This document shows, one piece after another, positions 25,384 to 36,564 of a DNA stretch of 64,000 nucleotides. The notes under the pieces are model-generated. The model was given only the letters and a program-made list of their open reading frames with translations. It did no database searches and was not told where the DNA came from. Position numbers and translations under genes: made by a program. Every line of letters begins with the position of its first letter. The first letter of the stretch is position 1. This stretch comes from Stercorarius parasiticus. Taxonomy: Eukaryota; Chordata; Aves; Charadriiformes; Stercorariidae. The DNA is taken from positions 1 to 64,000 of the forward strand of contig VWZL01001286.1 in assembly GCA_013396915.1 (NCBI GenBank), written 5' to 3'.

Positions 25384-25512
25384 ACCAGGTTGGACAGGGC
25401 TTTGAACAACCTGGTGCAGTGGGAGGTGTCCTGGCCCAGGGCGGGGGGGTTGGAACTGGATGATCTTCAAGGTCCCTTCCGACCCAAACCATTCTGTGAT
25501 TCGACAATTCTA
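25384..25512 (+). mobile_element. CR1 LINE, 3' end fragment
   Basis: Contains the typical CR1 3' tail in sense orientation: a gaccaggttggacagggctt-type block, a run leading to ttggaactggatgatcttca, then aggtcccttccgacccaaac and an imperfect ATTCTGTG end. Heavily 5'-truncated. Confidence 0.85.
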
Positions 25513-27722
25513 AGAAAACTGATTTTCTTCCAAAGCTTTGTGCAGATTGAGACCAGCGGAGAACCAAGACCTTACCACATGCTTGGGAAAAACCAAACCC
25601 ATCACCATGCTGTTTTAAATCTCATTTTCTGCTGGGCCTGGCAGGATGCTCGGGAGAGGGGGAGTCCCAAAGCCCAGCTTGGGGGGGCCATCTCCACCAC
25701 TTCCATGGCCAGAAGGAACCCTGCTCCTGTTTTTCACCAGCCTGCCCAGCAGGGAGGGGAAGGGGAGATCCAGAAGGGTCCAGTGGACCCCCATCTGGAA
25801 CCTTCCCACCTGCACACCTGCAAGGGTGCGATGGGAGAGATGCTGGCTCTGGGGGGGAATTGGTGATTCCTGTGGAGCGGGGCTGGGAAGGGCTCCTGGG
25901 GAAGCACCGGGGCTCACCAGGAAAAGCCGAGCAGCCGGAGCCAAAAGGCAGCTGTCCCCAGCACGCTGGCCCAGCTGGGATGCAGCTGGCTGGGATTTTC
26001 AGCAGCTGAGTGAGCCAGCAAAGCAAACATTAGCAAAAAGCTCCCTAGTCGTGTAAACAAACAACCAATTAAAAGATGAAATAAATCTCCCCAGGTACAT
26101 AACCTTTCTATTTAAACACCGGCCAGGGCTGGAAGAGCTCCAGAGCATCTGACCCAGCGACGCCGCCTGTGATCTAGCTGCCGAGCTCCCGCGGGATGAA
26201 AGGGGTTGAGTTTCAGGGAGTGGCTTCACCTTTTCTACCATTTCCCCCCCCTTAATTATATTATTCTTTCTTTCTTGTGTTGGTTTAATTCAGAGGGAAA
26301 GCCCCCAACCCCTTTCCTTCTTCATCCCCTTCCCCATGCGAAGCGGGACCCAGCAAGTCACTGCCTCCCTCCCCGTCTTGGTTCCTCCACCTCTGGAATA
26401 GGATTGACTGTGTTGACCTGTTGATTATGGAATTTAAGGCTGGCATATAGGAAACGCAGAGGCCAAATTAACCCAGCAGCATTAATGGAGGAGTGGAAAG
26501 AGAAAAGCAAGGCTTTAAATGGAGGGCAGACATCCCTGGGGAGGGATTTTGCAGGGATGAGGATGCTCCTTCTACAGCAGGACAGGCCCTGGGTGTTTTA
26601 AAGTCAGAAATCCTGAAGTAGGCTAAAAATGACAGGGGTGTGTGGGAGGGATGTTAATTTTTTTTTCCCCAAGACCCTGTGCTTGGCGAATGCTTGTCTT
26701 TGCCTTAAAGATTCGGGGTGGTTTGGCCTTCACGCCTTACACTAGCAGGCCAGAACGAGCAAGGAGCTGTTGTCTAAACCAGGACCCAGGAAAAACACCA
26801 AGGAAAAGCAGTGTATTTTACAAGACTCATCCTGGAGCATCCTCACCAGAGCTGCTCACCCCTCCCCACATCCCCATCTCCAACAACGGGGACGGTGTGA
26901 GCAGCCTGCAAACAACTCCCATCACAGCAGGACCAAATAAGCACCGTTCACTTCATCAGTAGCCAAAGGTGATGTTCAGTAGCCACGTGCTGGGAGGTGA
27001 GGGGTAGGGTCCAGGCTCAGAGCTTCTGGCTCCCTCCAAGGTGCTTGTCGTGATGCTTGCAGGGGTATTTAATAATAAATATATACTAATTCCCCAGCAC
27101 CCAGGAGAGAAAACAAACCTGACCATCTGGAGGGCTGCATCCTCCATCACCAAGGACTTGGTCCAGCCCCCTCTGAAGGGTGACACCACCCTAAAGATTT
27201 ACCCTACAGGTTTTACCATGTTTCTGCTCCCTATAGCTCAGCTGATGGATGCAGGGCATCATCTCATGGCTGGTCAGAGCCCCACAGCCGCAGCTTCCTC
27301 CTCCCAGCACCCAAAACCATGCTCCCTGTGAGCCACCAGACCCCTTGGCCGCTCTCGATGTCCCCCATGCAACCACTTTGCTGATTCAGAACGGGGAGGG
27401 GAAACTCATCCCGGACAGTTTCAGCCCAGCCTCTAATCCCAGGCTTAACTTTAAACCCAGTTTTGGGTCCCGCATAGGACACCAGGCTTCTCCCTGGGCA
27501 GAAAGCGGTCAAACACCCCAGCTGAGGTCATGGCCGAGTTATACTCACCCTTTACTGGGGGGGTGGTGGGGTGAACACACTGTTTTAATCAGGGTTGCTA
27601 ACTGGGCTTAAATCCATGTACCTGCCCAAATCCATTCATTGCCCAAAACTAAGCATGGGGGCTGCAGCAATGAGGATGGCTAAAGGCCACATCTTGGGCA
27701 GGGATGTGGCAGGGAGTGGACA
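25513..27722. other. Intergenic DNA, no gene seen
   Basis: I see no supported exon. There is a gtaaacaaac forkhead-type site near 26.05 kb and AT-rich patches near 26.25 and 27.07 kb, but nothing beyond that. Confidence 0.5.
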
Positions 27723-28140
27723 TCCCCCAAACCCCACCACTGCAGGGATGCTCGTTGGTACCCCCCAAATCCCACCGCAGCAGGGATGCTCAGTGGTACC
27801 CTCCCAAAGCCCCACTACTGCAGAGATGCTCGTTGGTACCCCCTAAATCCCACCGCAGCAGGGATGCTCAGTGGTACCCCCCAAACCCCACCACTGCAGG
27901 GATGCTCGTTGGTACCCCCCAAATCCCACCGCAGCAGGGATGCTCAGTGGTACCCTCCCAAAGCCCCACCACTGCAGGGATGCTCAGCAGGGCCCGCAAA
28001 CCCAACCATGTCAGGGATGCTCATTGGTACCCCCCAAATCCCACTGCAGCAGGGATGCTCAGTGGTACCCCCCAAACCCCACCACTGCAGGGATGTTCAG
28101 TGGTATTCCCCAAATCCCACCACTGCAGGGATGTTCAGCA
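27723..28140. repeat. 38-bp minisatellite, 11 copies with dimeric organisation
   Basis: The anchor gggatgctc recurs 11 times from about 27744 to 28128, about every 38 bp. Units ending ctcgttggtacc and ctcagtggtacc largely alternate, giving a higher-order period near 77 bp. Open frames across it simply translate the repeat. Confidence 0.88.
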
Positions 28141-31100
28141 GCCCCCAGCTTCGCTCCTCTCCAAGCCCCCACAGCAAATGGGACACCCACCTCCAGTGGC
28201 ACCAACCCACCCTCCCCAGGGAGGAATTTATGAGCAGAGACCAGGGGAGGGGGAAAAATAGACCAAAGCCAAGAAAACCTGCCCAGACAGGGAAGTGAAA
28301 GCCCCAAAGATAGCGTTCCCACTCTTTCACATCGGACCTTTCAGTGATCGCAGCTGCTTTCACTTCTCCTTCGCCCCTCCGCCTGTTCCTCCACTGATGG
28401 GTTTTGGTTCCTCTCCGCTCCCCCACCACCTTCCCCCTTTGGAGGCCAAGCCTTCAAACCACTTCAGCTTTTATTTCTAGTTTCTAAACCACAGGGGTGC
28501 TACTGGTTCCCATGTCCCGCACTGGTCTCTGCCCGCTCCCAAGCCGCGGTCCCCTCCGAGGAGCTGGGAAGAGGGTGGGGATGGGGGATGATGCTGAAGC
28601 CATGCCAGGACCTCTCCCCTGCTCAGGTGGATGCTCTGGGGGAGGATGGATGCTGTGTAAGGGGAGGAAGAGAGGGGGGAGAAATAAGATGCAGAGCAGA
28701 AGGTAGAGCTCTGCTTCTCCATGGCTTTTCCCACACCGTTGACTTCCAATAAAGCCCTGATAAATACAATTATTATTTTTTTAAAGAATTAGCGAGCAAA
28801 GCGGGCGCTGCAGGGAAGCGCGGGGCTTTGTTCTGCTTTTGGTAATTTTAGTGCCGACGCTTGCAAACACTGGCGAAGGGTCAATATTGACTTTCTGCTG
28901 AAGCAACCAGCAGGGTTCATCGACTGGAGACATACGGGCGCTCCGGCTGCCCCCACCTCACTGCGGTCCACACCCTGCCCGCACCCTAAAAGCAATTTCA
29001 TACCAATGCAAAAACGCTGCTGTGAATAATGTGTCATGTCTGTCCCCCTCCCTGGGGCACCTGAAGGCCAAAGCTCCCCCGAGGATGTGCAGGATGCAAG
29101 GATTCCTCAGGGATGTGCAGGGGACAGGGATTCTCGGGGGATGCTGCGAAGGCAGGCTGGAGGCAGGATAATCAAGAGGTTATCCCTGAGCAGAGCAAGG
29201 GGCAGAGCTCTGCCTGCACCTCGGCACCCCCATCCCAGAGCCGAAGGTCTCTCCGACACGCAAATCCTCGGCTTTATCAGCCGTGATCTCCCCTCGCAGC
29301 CAAATTTTGCTGCCTTTATAAAGGAGCCACATTTGCCAGCAGGCAGAGGGGTCAATGTTCGCGAGGGCAGCAGGGACCTGCCACTGGGTCAGGGCTTTCC
29401 CCGTCACCACCACCATGGTGGAAGAAAACCTCGTCACAGCGTCAGCTTCCCTGTCCACGCGTCCAGCAGGCACATGGCACCACCCAGCAGAGCCAGAGGA
29501 CAAAGGAACGATGCTTCCCTCGCTTCCCACTCATGCAAGGTTGCTCCCAGACCTTCCTTATCCTTGAGGAAGTGGCACAGTAGTCTGGGGGGTCTGCAGT
29601 ACAGTTGGCACTGGGCAAACACAACAGCAGCTCGGGTCATAAATTATTTCCAGTTACAAAGCATCCCCCTGCTCGGCTCACCCATGCCTGTAGCTGTCGC
29701 ATGGCCTCAGAGCGGCAGCAGATTTGGGTGACGAAAGCCCAGGAAAAGCAAGCTGTGCTTTCCTGCAGTGGGAATGGGTGGTTTCCAGCTGTTTTTTTGG
29801 GCATGTGTTACCATTTTGCCCCACCATATGCCTGATCCCCCCCCTCCTGGGGCTTCTGCCAGCCACAGGTTGAGCTCTCTACCGGCCGCATTCCTTCAAG
29901 CTGACGTGGTTTTTCTTTCTTCCCCCATCCTTATCACGCTTGAGTTTGTGAATCATATTTCTCCAAAGCTATAAACCACCCAAGCAACCCGTGTAAATCA
30001 AGCGAGACAGAAAGCAGAGCCAGGCATGGGGGACTGGGCTGCTCCAGGGGCACAGCTCTCCTGGGGAAAGGCTCTTCCAGCCGTGCAAGGAGCCCTGCAA
30101 AAAGAAATCCCTTTTATAAAGCTTTTCTCACTGCACTTGATCCCCCCAAGGCCACCAATTTCCCTTGTTTCGGCGATGGGGCAGCACTGCTGCCTGTCCT
30201 GGCATGCTTGCCTGCTGTGCCAGCGGTGCTGGAGGGAGGATGCGGGGGGGATTTTCTGGCTACCCCTGGCTGTCCCTGGCATCCGCAGCCTGGAGCTGGC
30301 ACCGGCCGTCGGTGACTTGCTGGAGGCCCTGGAAGCACGCTGGGCTGCAGGTTCTTTGCAATCACACATGATGGAGACCGATTTTTTAAGTGTCCACAGC
30401 AAAGCCCGTCTCTCTGTACTGCCTCTGGAGAACCCAGGAGCCTGTGGTCGGGAGCAGGGGGATTTTATCTTAACTGCAATGACTACATGCCTAATAGTCA
30501 CCTTTATTTGTCATCTCCCTGGCCAGCATGAAGGCTTTATGCTGGTTCTGCCCCCTTTATCCTCTGCTTTCTCCCCAGAGAATCGGAAAAGCAAGGTACA
30601 ACACCAAAGCCAGGATTCCCAGAGAGACAGACCCCAGTCTCCACCTGAAGGATGACTGGACATCCCATGGACAAAAACCCAAGCAGGGTGAGACCTAGCA
30701 GGGAACAACTGCCCCGATCAGGTCACTTCTCTCCCCCTTCTGTGCATCTCTGAGCATCCTCAGCCCCTGCATGACTCCTGACAAGCACAGAAACCCTGAG
30801 CATCACAGCCCTGGGGAATTCAAGCTTCTAATTAAGCTCAGTTCCTCCTGGAAACAATTTTTTAACCTGTCCACTGAAGCTGCTGGCCAGGGCAAGAACA
30901 CTGCACCTGCAAGTTTTAATTGCAAGGTTGTCACCGCTGAAGCCAAGCTATCGGTGGTGCTGGTGCCAAGGAGTCTGTGCCGGGTCCTTCAGCACTGTCC
31001 TTATCGCGGGCTGGGGCAGCTCAGCCGCTTTGTAACCTCTCCCGACTCGGGAGGGCTGGAGACGCAGGAAAACTGATGTGGATGGAAAGTAAAACGAGGA

Positions 31101-32504
31101 GGGCAGAGGCTGGGACCACTGCAATCCCTTTGGAACCCTTTCTCCGGCTCTGCTTGAAGCAGAAACAGCTGGCACCCGAGGGGAAGCGGAGCAAGAGCCT
31201 GGATGACCCAGAAGAGACCAGACTGAATCCACAAACCTCAAAGCATCTCTCAGGCAGGGACAGCGCTGAGCCCTCTGAGAACCCAGGAGGTCCTCGGGGC
31301 TGCCGATGGCACCCATGGGGCTACGGGACCTGCTGAACCTCACCAGAGACTCACGGGGAGCAGGGTTTGCAGCTTCCCCGGGTTTAGGCTGGGAAACGAG
31401 ATGTTGGGGAGATGGGGGCATTGTCCCCCATTCGATGCAAGCAGCCATCCATGCGATACTAACCCATGTGCTGCTGTACGCCTGGGTCAAGGGAGGGGTA
31501 ACAGGGAAGCAAGACGGTGGCTGATGCTGTGAAAAGCTCTGCAAAGGCCCCGATTCGCCCATGGGCAGGTTAAAAATCAAATATATATGACTTCAGAGTG
31601 ATCTCTGCCCCACACCCGGTGCTCACCCTGCACCTTTCTCAGCTCCCTGGCCCTGTGGCTTTGAATGGGACACACTGCGAGCCTGGGGTGGACAGGATAA
31701 ACCCCAAAGCCGACTTTCTGTGACACAGCGGGTTACAAATAGGTGGCTCAGCAGTTCCTTTGCTAACAGCAGCAGTTTGGAGCCTGAGACCTAGCAACCA
31801 CCTCCCTTTTCCACTAAAAAAGTACTTGCCCATCACTCAAAGGGGGGTCGCGAGGGTGAGGATGGGGAGCAAGGCAGGGCTAGGGGCTGCAGGACCACAG
31901 TTTGCCAAGCTCACCAGGCTCCAGCTCTGCACGAGTATAACAGTAATCCCACGCTGTAATCTCTATATAACCTACAGTCAGTTTTACAATCGCCATGTAA
32001 ACCTCACAGAAAGAAGATTTGCTTCTCAGGGCTTTCTTTGGGTATTTTTTAATTCTGCCAGGGCAGGGGAAGCCCACCTGCGTGAGCACCCCCACTTTCT
32101 CACTTGCCACCACTGATTCATCACCCTCCGGCGGCCACCGCCCTCATCCAGCAGCCAGCCCCGCTGCGGTCAGAGAAGAAAACAAACCCTCATCCTGCCA
32201 CCCTGTGCTTTCGAAGACAGGGAGCAGGCGGCGTCCCCGCTCCCCAGGCGGGCTGTGGAGGTGCGAACCCCACCGCCCTGCTCGCTGCAGGCGGGTGTCA
32301 AATCCGGAGCCCTGGGGTGCGAAGCCGCCGCACATAGGCTCTCGAAACCAGGTGCGCCGCGGAGACACGACTGCTTGAAGTTGAAAAGCAGGGAGGTTTT
32401 GTCACTTGGGTTTTGTTTTTGGTTGGTTTTGTTTTTTGAGTTTTTCTGCAATCTGTTCATGTACAGCCTCCTGCTGCAGGCTCCCAGGACAAATGCATGG
32501 GATG
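28141..32504. other. Intergenic DNA, no gene seen
   Basis: No exon is supported. About 28770-29035 combines an AT-rich patch with a CpG-containing patch and low repeat content, which could be a regulatory element. The rest is unremarkable GC-rich DNA. Confidence 0.5.
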
Positions 32505-32716
32505 GTATGGGGCCGGGGTAGGATGCAGCCGGGGGTGGGGCTGTGGTAGGATGAGGTTGGGATGGGATGGGGCCAGGGTGGGATGGGACCAGGGTAGGAT
32601 GAAGTTAGATTGGGATGGGGATGGGATGGGGATAGGTAGTATGAAGTTGGGATGGGATGGGGCTGTGGTAGGATGAGGTTGGGATGGGATAGGATGGGTT
32701 GGGATGGGATGATGCA
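32505..32716. repeat. G-rich GGGAT-based minisatellite
   Basis: Degenerate repeats of gggatgggatggggc, tggtaggatgaggt and similar. One strand has many closely spaced GGG/GGGG runs, so G-quadruplex formation is plausible. Confidence 0.8.
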
Positions 32717-33137
32717 CCTCCCATCCCAAGTGACAGAAGAGGGACTTGACATCTTGGGAGCCAGCTCCTGACCAAAGCATCGCACTTGGAGCCAGACCAT
32801 CTGGATGCAAAACGGCACCAGGGCATCTCCCTCCTCCTCCTCCTCACGAAGCCAAGCAACAAAGGGATCACACATCAAGTCTGGGATGCAGGGGGGAAGC
32901 AGCCAGGGAAATGGATGCTCAGGGCCACGTCCGAGCCCAGGCGAGGCTGGGTCTCAGTGCAGGAAAGGAGGAGGGTGCTGCCTTAGCTGAGCTTTTGTCC
33001 CAGCTGTTTGTCCACTGAGAGAAACAGTTTTAAGCAGCATGAATGAAACTGCAATGCAGCAGGTTTCACAGGGGATGCTGCCTCGGTCATCAGAGAGTAT
33101 CACGAAACGAAACAAAAAAATCAGCATGCAGCTTAAA

Positions 33138-33737
33138 AAGAATCGGAGAATCAGACTCATAAAATGGTTTGGGTGGGAAGGGACCTTCAAAGGTCACCTA
33201 GTCCAATCCCCCTGCCATGAGCTGGAACATGTTCAACCAGACCAGGTTGCTCAGAGTCCCGTCCAACCTGACCTTGGATGTGTCCACGGATGGGGCATCT
33301 ACCACCTCTGTACGCAACCTGGGCCAGTGTCTCACCACCCTCACAGCAAAGAATTTCTTCCTCACATCTCATCTACATCTCCCCTCTTTTGGTTTAAACC
33401 CTTCCCCCTTGTCCCATGGCTCCCCTCCCTGCTCCAGAGTCCCTCCCCAGCTTTCCTGGAGCCCCTTTAGGAACTGGAAGGGGCTTGAAGGTCTCCCCAG
33501 AGCCTTCTCTTCTCCAGACTGAACCCCCCCCACTCTCTCAGCCTGTCCTCACAGCAGAGGGGCTCCAGCCCTCCCAGCATCTCCGGGGCCTCCTCTGGCC
33601 CCGCTCCAACAGCTCCGTGTCCTTCTGCTGTTGGTGGCCCAGCGCTGGAGGCAGCACTGCAGGGGGGTCTCCCCCGAGTGGAGCAGAGGGGCAGAATCCC
33701 CCCCCTCGCCCTGCTGCCCACACTGCTTTTGAGGCAG
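33138..33737 (-). mobile_element. CR1 LINE, 3' portion of about 600 bp
   Basis: The plus strand shows the reverse complement of a CR1 tail: aaaatggtttgggtgggaag, then gtccaatccccctgcc, agaccaggttgctcagag and cagcaaagaatttcttcctc, on to gctgcccacactgctttt. The element therefore points left. The reading frame is decayed. Confidence 0.88.
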
Positions 33738-35944
33738 GGTCCCTACACTCAGGAGAGCTGAAGGAAAAGGAAAAGCACGCAAGCAGCACCTCAGGCCTCC
33801 TCCATGAATCTGAAACACACACAAAACCATGAGGGATGGTGATGTCAATCTGTCTGCCTCGAGGAAGTCATCACTTGACACCTCTTTTGACCTCGGTGGC
33901 TTGCCGGAGCCCAGCCGTCCCAGTTTGGTGGCAGCAAGGCTCGCAGCACCTATTTACCGAGGCTGCACAAAGCCCTGGTGTTGAACACGAGGGGTCCTTT
34001 GCTCATCACCCCATGCCTCATTCTAGAAAGGCATTGTCCCCAAGTCCCCTCCTAAAGCTGAATGGTGCCATGAGGGCTTCTCCCGGCTTCTCTTTCTGCT
34101 ACTTCTCCACATGGAGCAGGCAGCGGAGCATTCCTGCCCGCAGGCTGCCCGCAGCTCCCCGGCTGTGGGTGGGGACGCGTGCCAGCGCAGGGTTGGAAGC
34201 TGCTCTTGCTTCAACCCTCTGCCTCCGAAAAGCAACTTAACTGTTTCTTCTTTTGCCCTGAAGGAAAGGTGGTTCGGGCACAGGTTTATCCCAACCTGTA
34301 AAGCTATCACGACCTGCCTCCAATTAGAAATCACAGCAATTATGCAGAGGATCATTTAGTGGCACAATTAGTACCTGTTTCTGCAGCAGAGATGAGGCAG
34401 ACCAGGAGCAGTGTCCTCTACGGAGGAGTTTTCTTTGTGGGTTTTTTGGCCACTATGAAGTGCTCCCCTCATTCCCTGCTCAGCCATACGTTTCTACTCC
34501 TGTCCTATATATTTGGAGGATGAAGAATTAACTCCCTTTTTTCTGTAAATTCCTTGCAAGTTTTAAGCCTCTCAACAAGACTGAGAGGCAAATCTGTCTT
34601 CTTTCTGCCTTTACAGATCAGCTCACTGGTGCTACGATCACAAACACCAGATCTGTGTGCCATCAGGCGACCTGGCATAAATTCTGGGTCTAGAAAGGCC
34701 GCGTCACCCCTTCTGCTGAATTATCTCTACTGTGCACTCTGGACACTTTCTTTCCCTCTCCCTGGTGCCAGGAGAAGGCAGGCGATACCTGCCAACGTTT
34801 CTGGAGCAGCTTAAGCCAGCAAACCAGATTTATAACAGATGAACACTGATCAAGGACACGGTGTTTTGACCTGGTATGAGGAACCTTATTGTCATATTTT
34901 CTGCACTGCTAAGTCATGGACTAGGAGGAAGGATAAGCAACCGCAACCGCACAAGATATCCACGGCAGAGCCAAGAGGAGAGCCCCAAGGTTGAGTTACA
35001 GTTGCAACTGCCAGAACACATATTTCTCTGGAAGTAGGAGAAACAACGTTAACTACAAAACTCATGGAAACCAAGAGAAACTTCTACTGCCTTCAATGAG
35101 CGTAAAGGAAGATCCCATGATAGGTGGGCAGCAACACAAGAAAACGGTGCAGGTCACACCACAAAGGCTCCATGGTGAAATGCAAAGTTTATGACCGCAG
35201 TATCACTACAGCCCTTCATGTGAGCCACAAGTTCTGCTCACACGAGGCTCCTTCTGACTCGATCCCCTGAAGCTTTGAATCCCCAGCTGTCTGTCAGTGG
35301 AAGAGCCAAAAATGGGAAAGTTCAGAGGTTTTTACTTGTGCGGAATAGATAAGGAAAGCAAACATACCCCGATAACCTCCTCCCTCATGCGTAGCCGTCT
35401 GAAGGTTGCCCCCACAGGCAGGATGCACATTCTGTACTGAAAGCCTTAAATTTGGGTCTAGTCTGGGTCAGCAGCACTCTGCTACAGTGATGTGTTCGAC
35501 AGCCCCAGTTTGCTCCCATTTCCCTCAGGAGCAGGATCACATTTCCAAGGCAAGGCTGGACTGGGGGAGCCCTTGCTCATCTGGCCCATGGGGTCACAGG
35601 ATTTCCCAATTTTTTTCATGCCAGTCAGTTAATTTTCAAGCTGAAAAGGACCGTCACAGGCAAAGTTTGACTTCACTCCCTTGGGAAACACCCACCCTGG
35701 CTTTCCACAAGGACCCAGCCTGTTCATTTCCTGACTGGAACACCCAGATGGGCAGGTGTCATTTTGGTTCACAGTTGACGTCTGCATCCCTATCCAGTCA
35801 ACAGATACAAAAGGGCAAAGGCTAAGCTTCTTTCAGTCAATTTTTTCCCCATCTCTGATAAAAACAGCATGCAGACACACCGATTTAGCAATGATGTTAG
35901 GTGCAAACCTCACCCCAGAGCAGCTACAAGGGGCAGTTCTTCAG
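33738..35944. other. Intergenic DNA downstream of PPCDC, no gene seen
   Basis: I see no exon or RNA gene. Around 34.25-34.40 kb there is an AT-rich cluster with TAATTG/AATTA cores and E-box-like cacctg and aacctg motifs, at most a weak enhancer candidate. Confidence 0.45.
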
Positions 35945-36478
35945 GGGCAGAATTAAAAGCACTTTTTTATTAAGATCCTGAAGGGGAAATGCTTTTTGGA
36001 CAGTGACTCCTGATGGAAAGGTGAAGCCAGCACAGCCATAGACCAGGCTTTGGAGAGCTGGGATGTCCCCGCATCAGCAGGCTGGAAGGGACTGGCATTG
36101 TCCCCATCACCAGGATTTGCAGAGCACTCTCCTCTCTAGCAGCCCTTGGGGGAACCACTGGACCTGAACCCCAATGGCAATTCAGTCTCCTCGGAAAGGA
36201 GGGCATGTAAAATACTACGGGCCAAGTGGCCTAGTGGAACGTTACTCCCTCTCTGCAAGATACCACAGAGTTTTCCCACACTAAAGAAGCACATTCTTGG
36301 CTTTGGTTTCTGAAAGTCTGCAGTGAAGTACCACATTTCAGTTTGGCACCAGCTGGAAGACAACCGTTTCACTCCTTCGGTTGAAGAGCATGGTGTAGGT
36401 ATGCATGCCATCTCAACTCAGCTTCCTGTTGGTTTTATCTTCAGGGAGGCAAACAAATACAATTTACATGCCAAATCA
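35945..36478 (-). other. PPCDC: PPCDC 3' untranslated region
   Basis: Runs from the TGA at 36481-36479 to just past a minus-strand AATAAA at 35971-35966, giving a 3' UTR of about 530 nt. The exact cleavage site is inferred. Confidence 0.6.
35966..35971 (-). promoter_or_regulatory. PPCDC: PPCDC poly(A) signal (AATAAA)
   Basis: Canonical hexamer on the minus strand, a good one downstream of the PPCDC stop codon. Poly(A) sites must be confirmed from transcript data. Confidence 0.55.
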
Positions 36479-36564
36479 TCAGCTCTGTGTTGGCAAGTCC
36501 TGTTCTTCAAGGATCCTTTTCACGCTCTCCACAATGGTCCACACTTCTGCCATGGCGCCTCGAC
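36479..36564 (-). CDS. PPCDC: PPCDC exon 6 (last coding exon)
   Basis: Acceptor cccctgcag, completes the split Gly codon, then [20 protein letters not shown] and a short tail to TGA at 36481-36479. Confidence 0.92.

Noticed and set aside
25189..25866. 225-codon plus-strand open frame
   Set aside because: Runs through a CR1 3' tail, which is noncoding, and shows no known protein sequence.
27704..28298. Long open frames with repeating peptide blocks
   Set aside because: They translate the 38-bp minisatellite in several frames; the repeat unit explains them.
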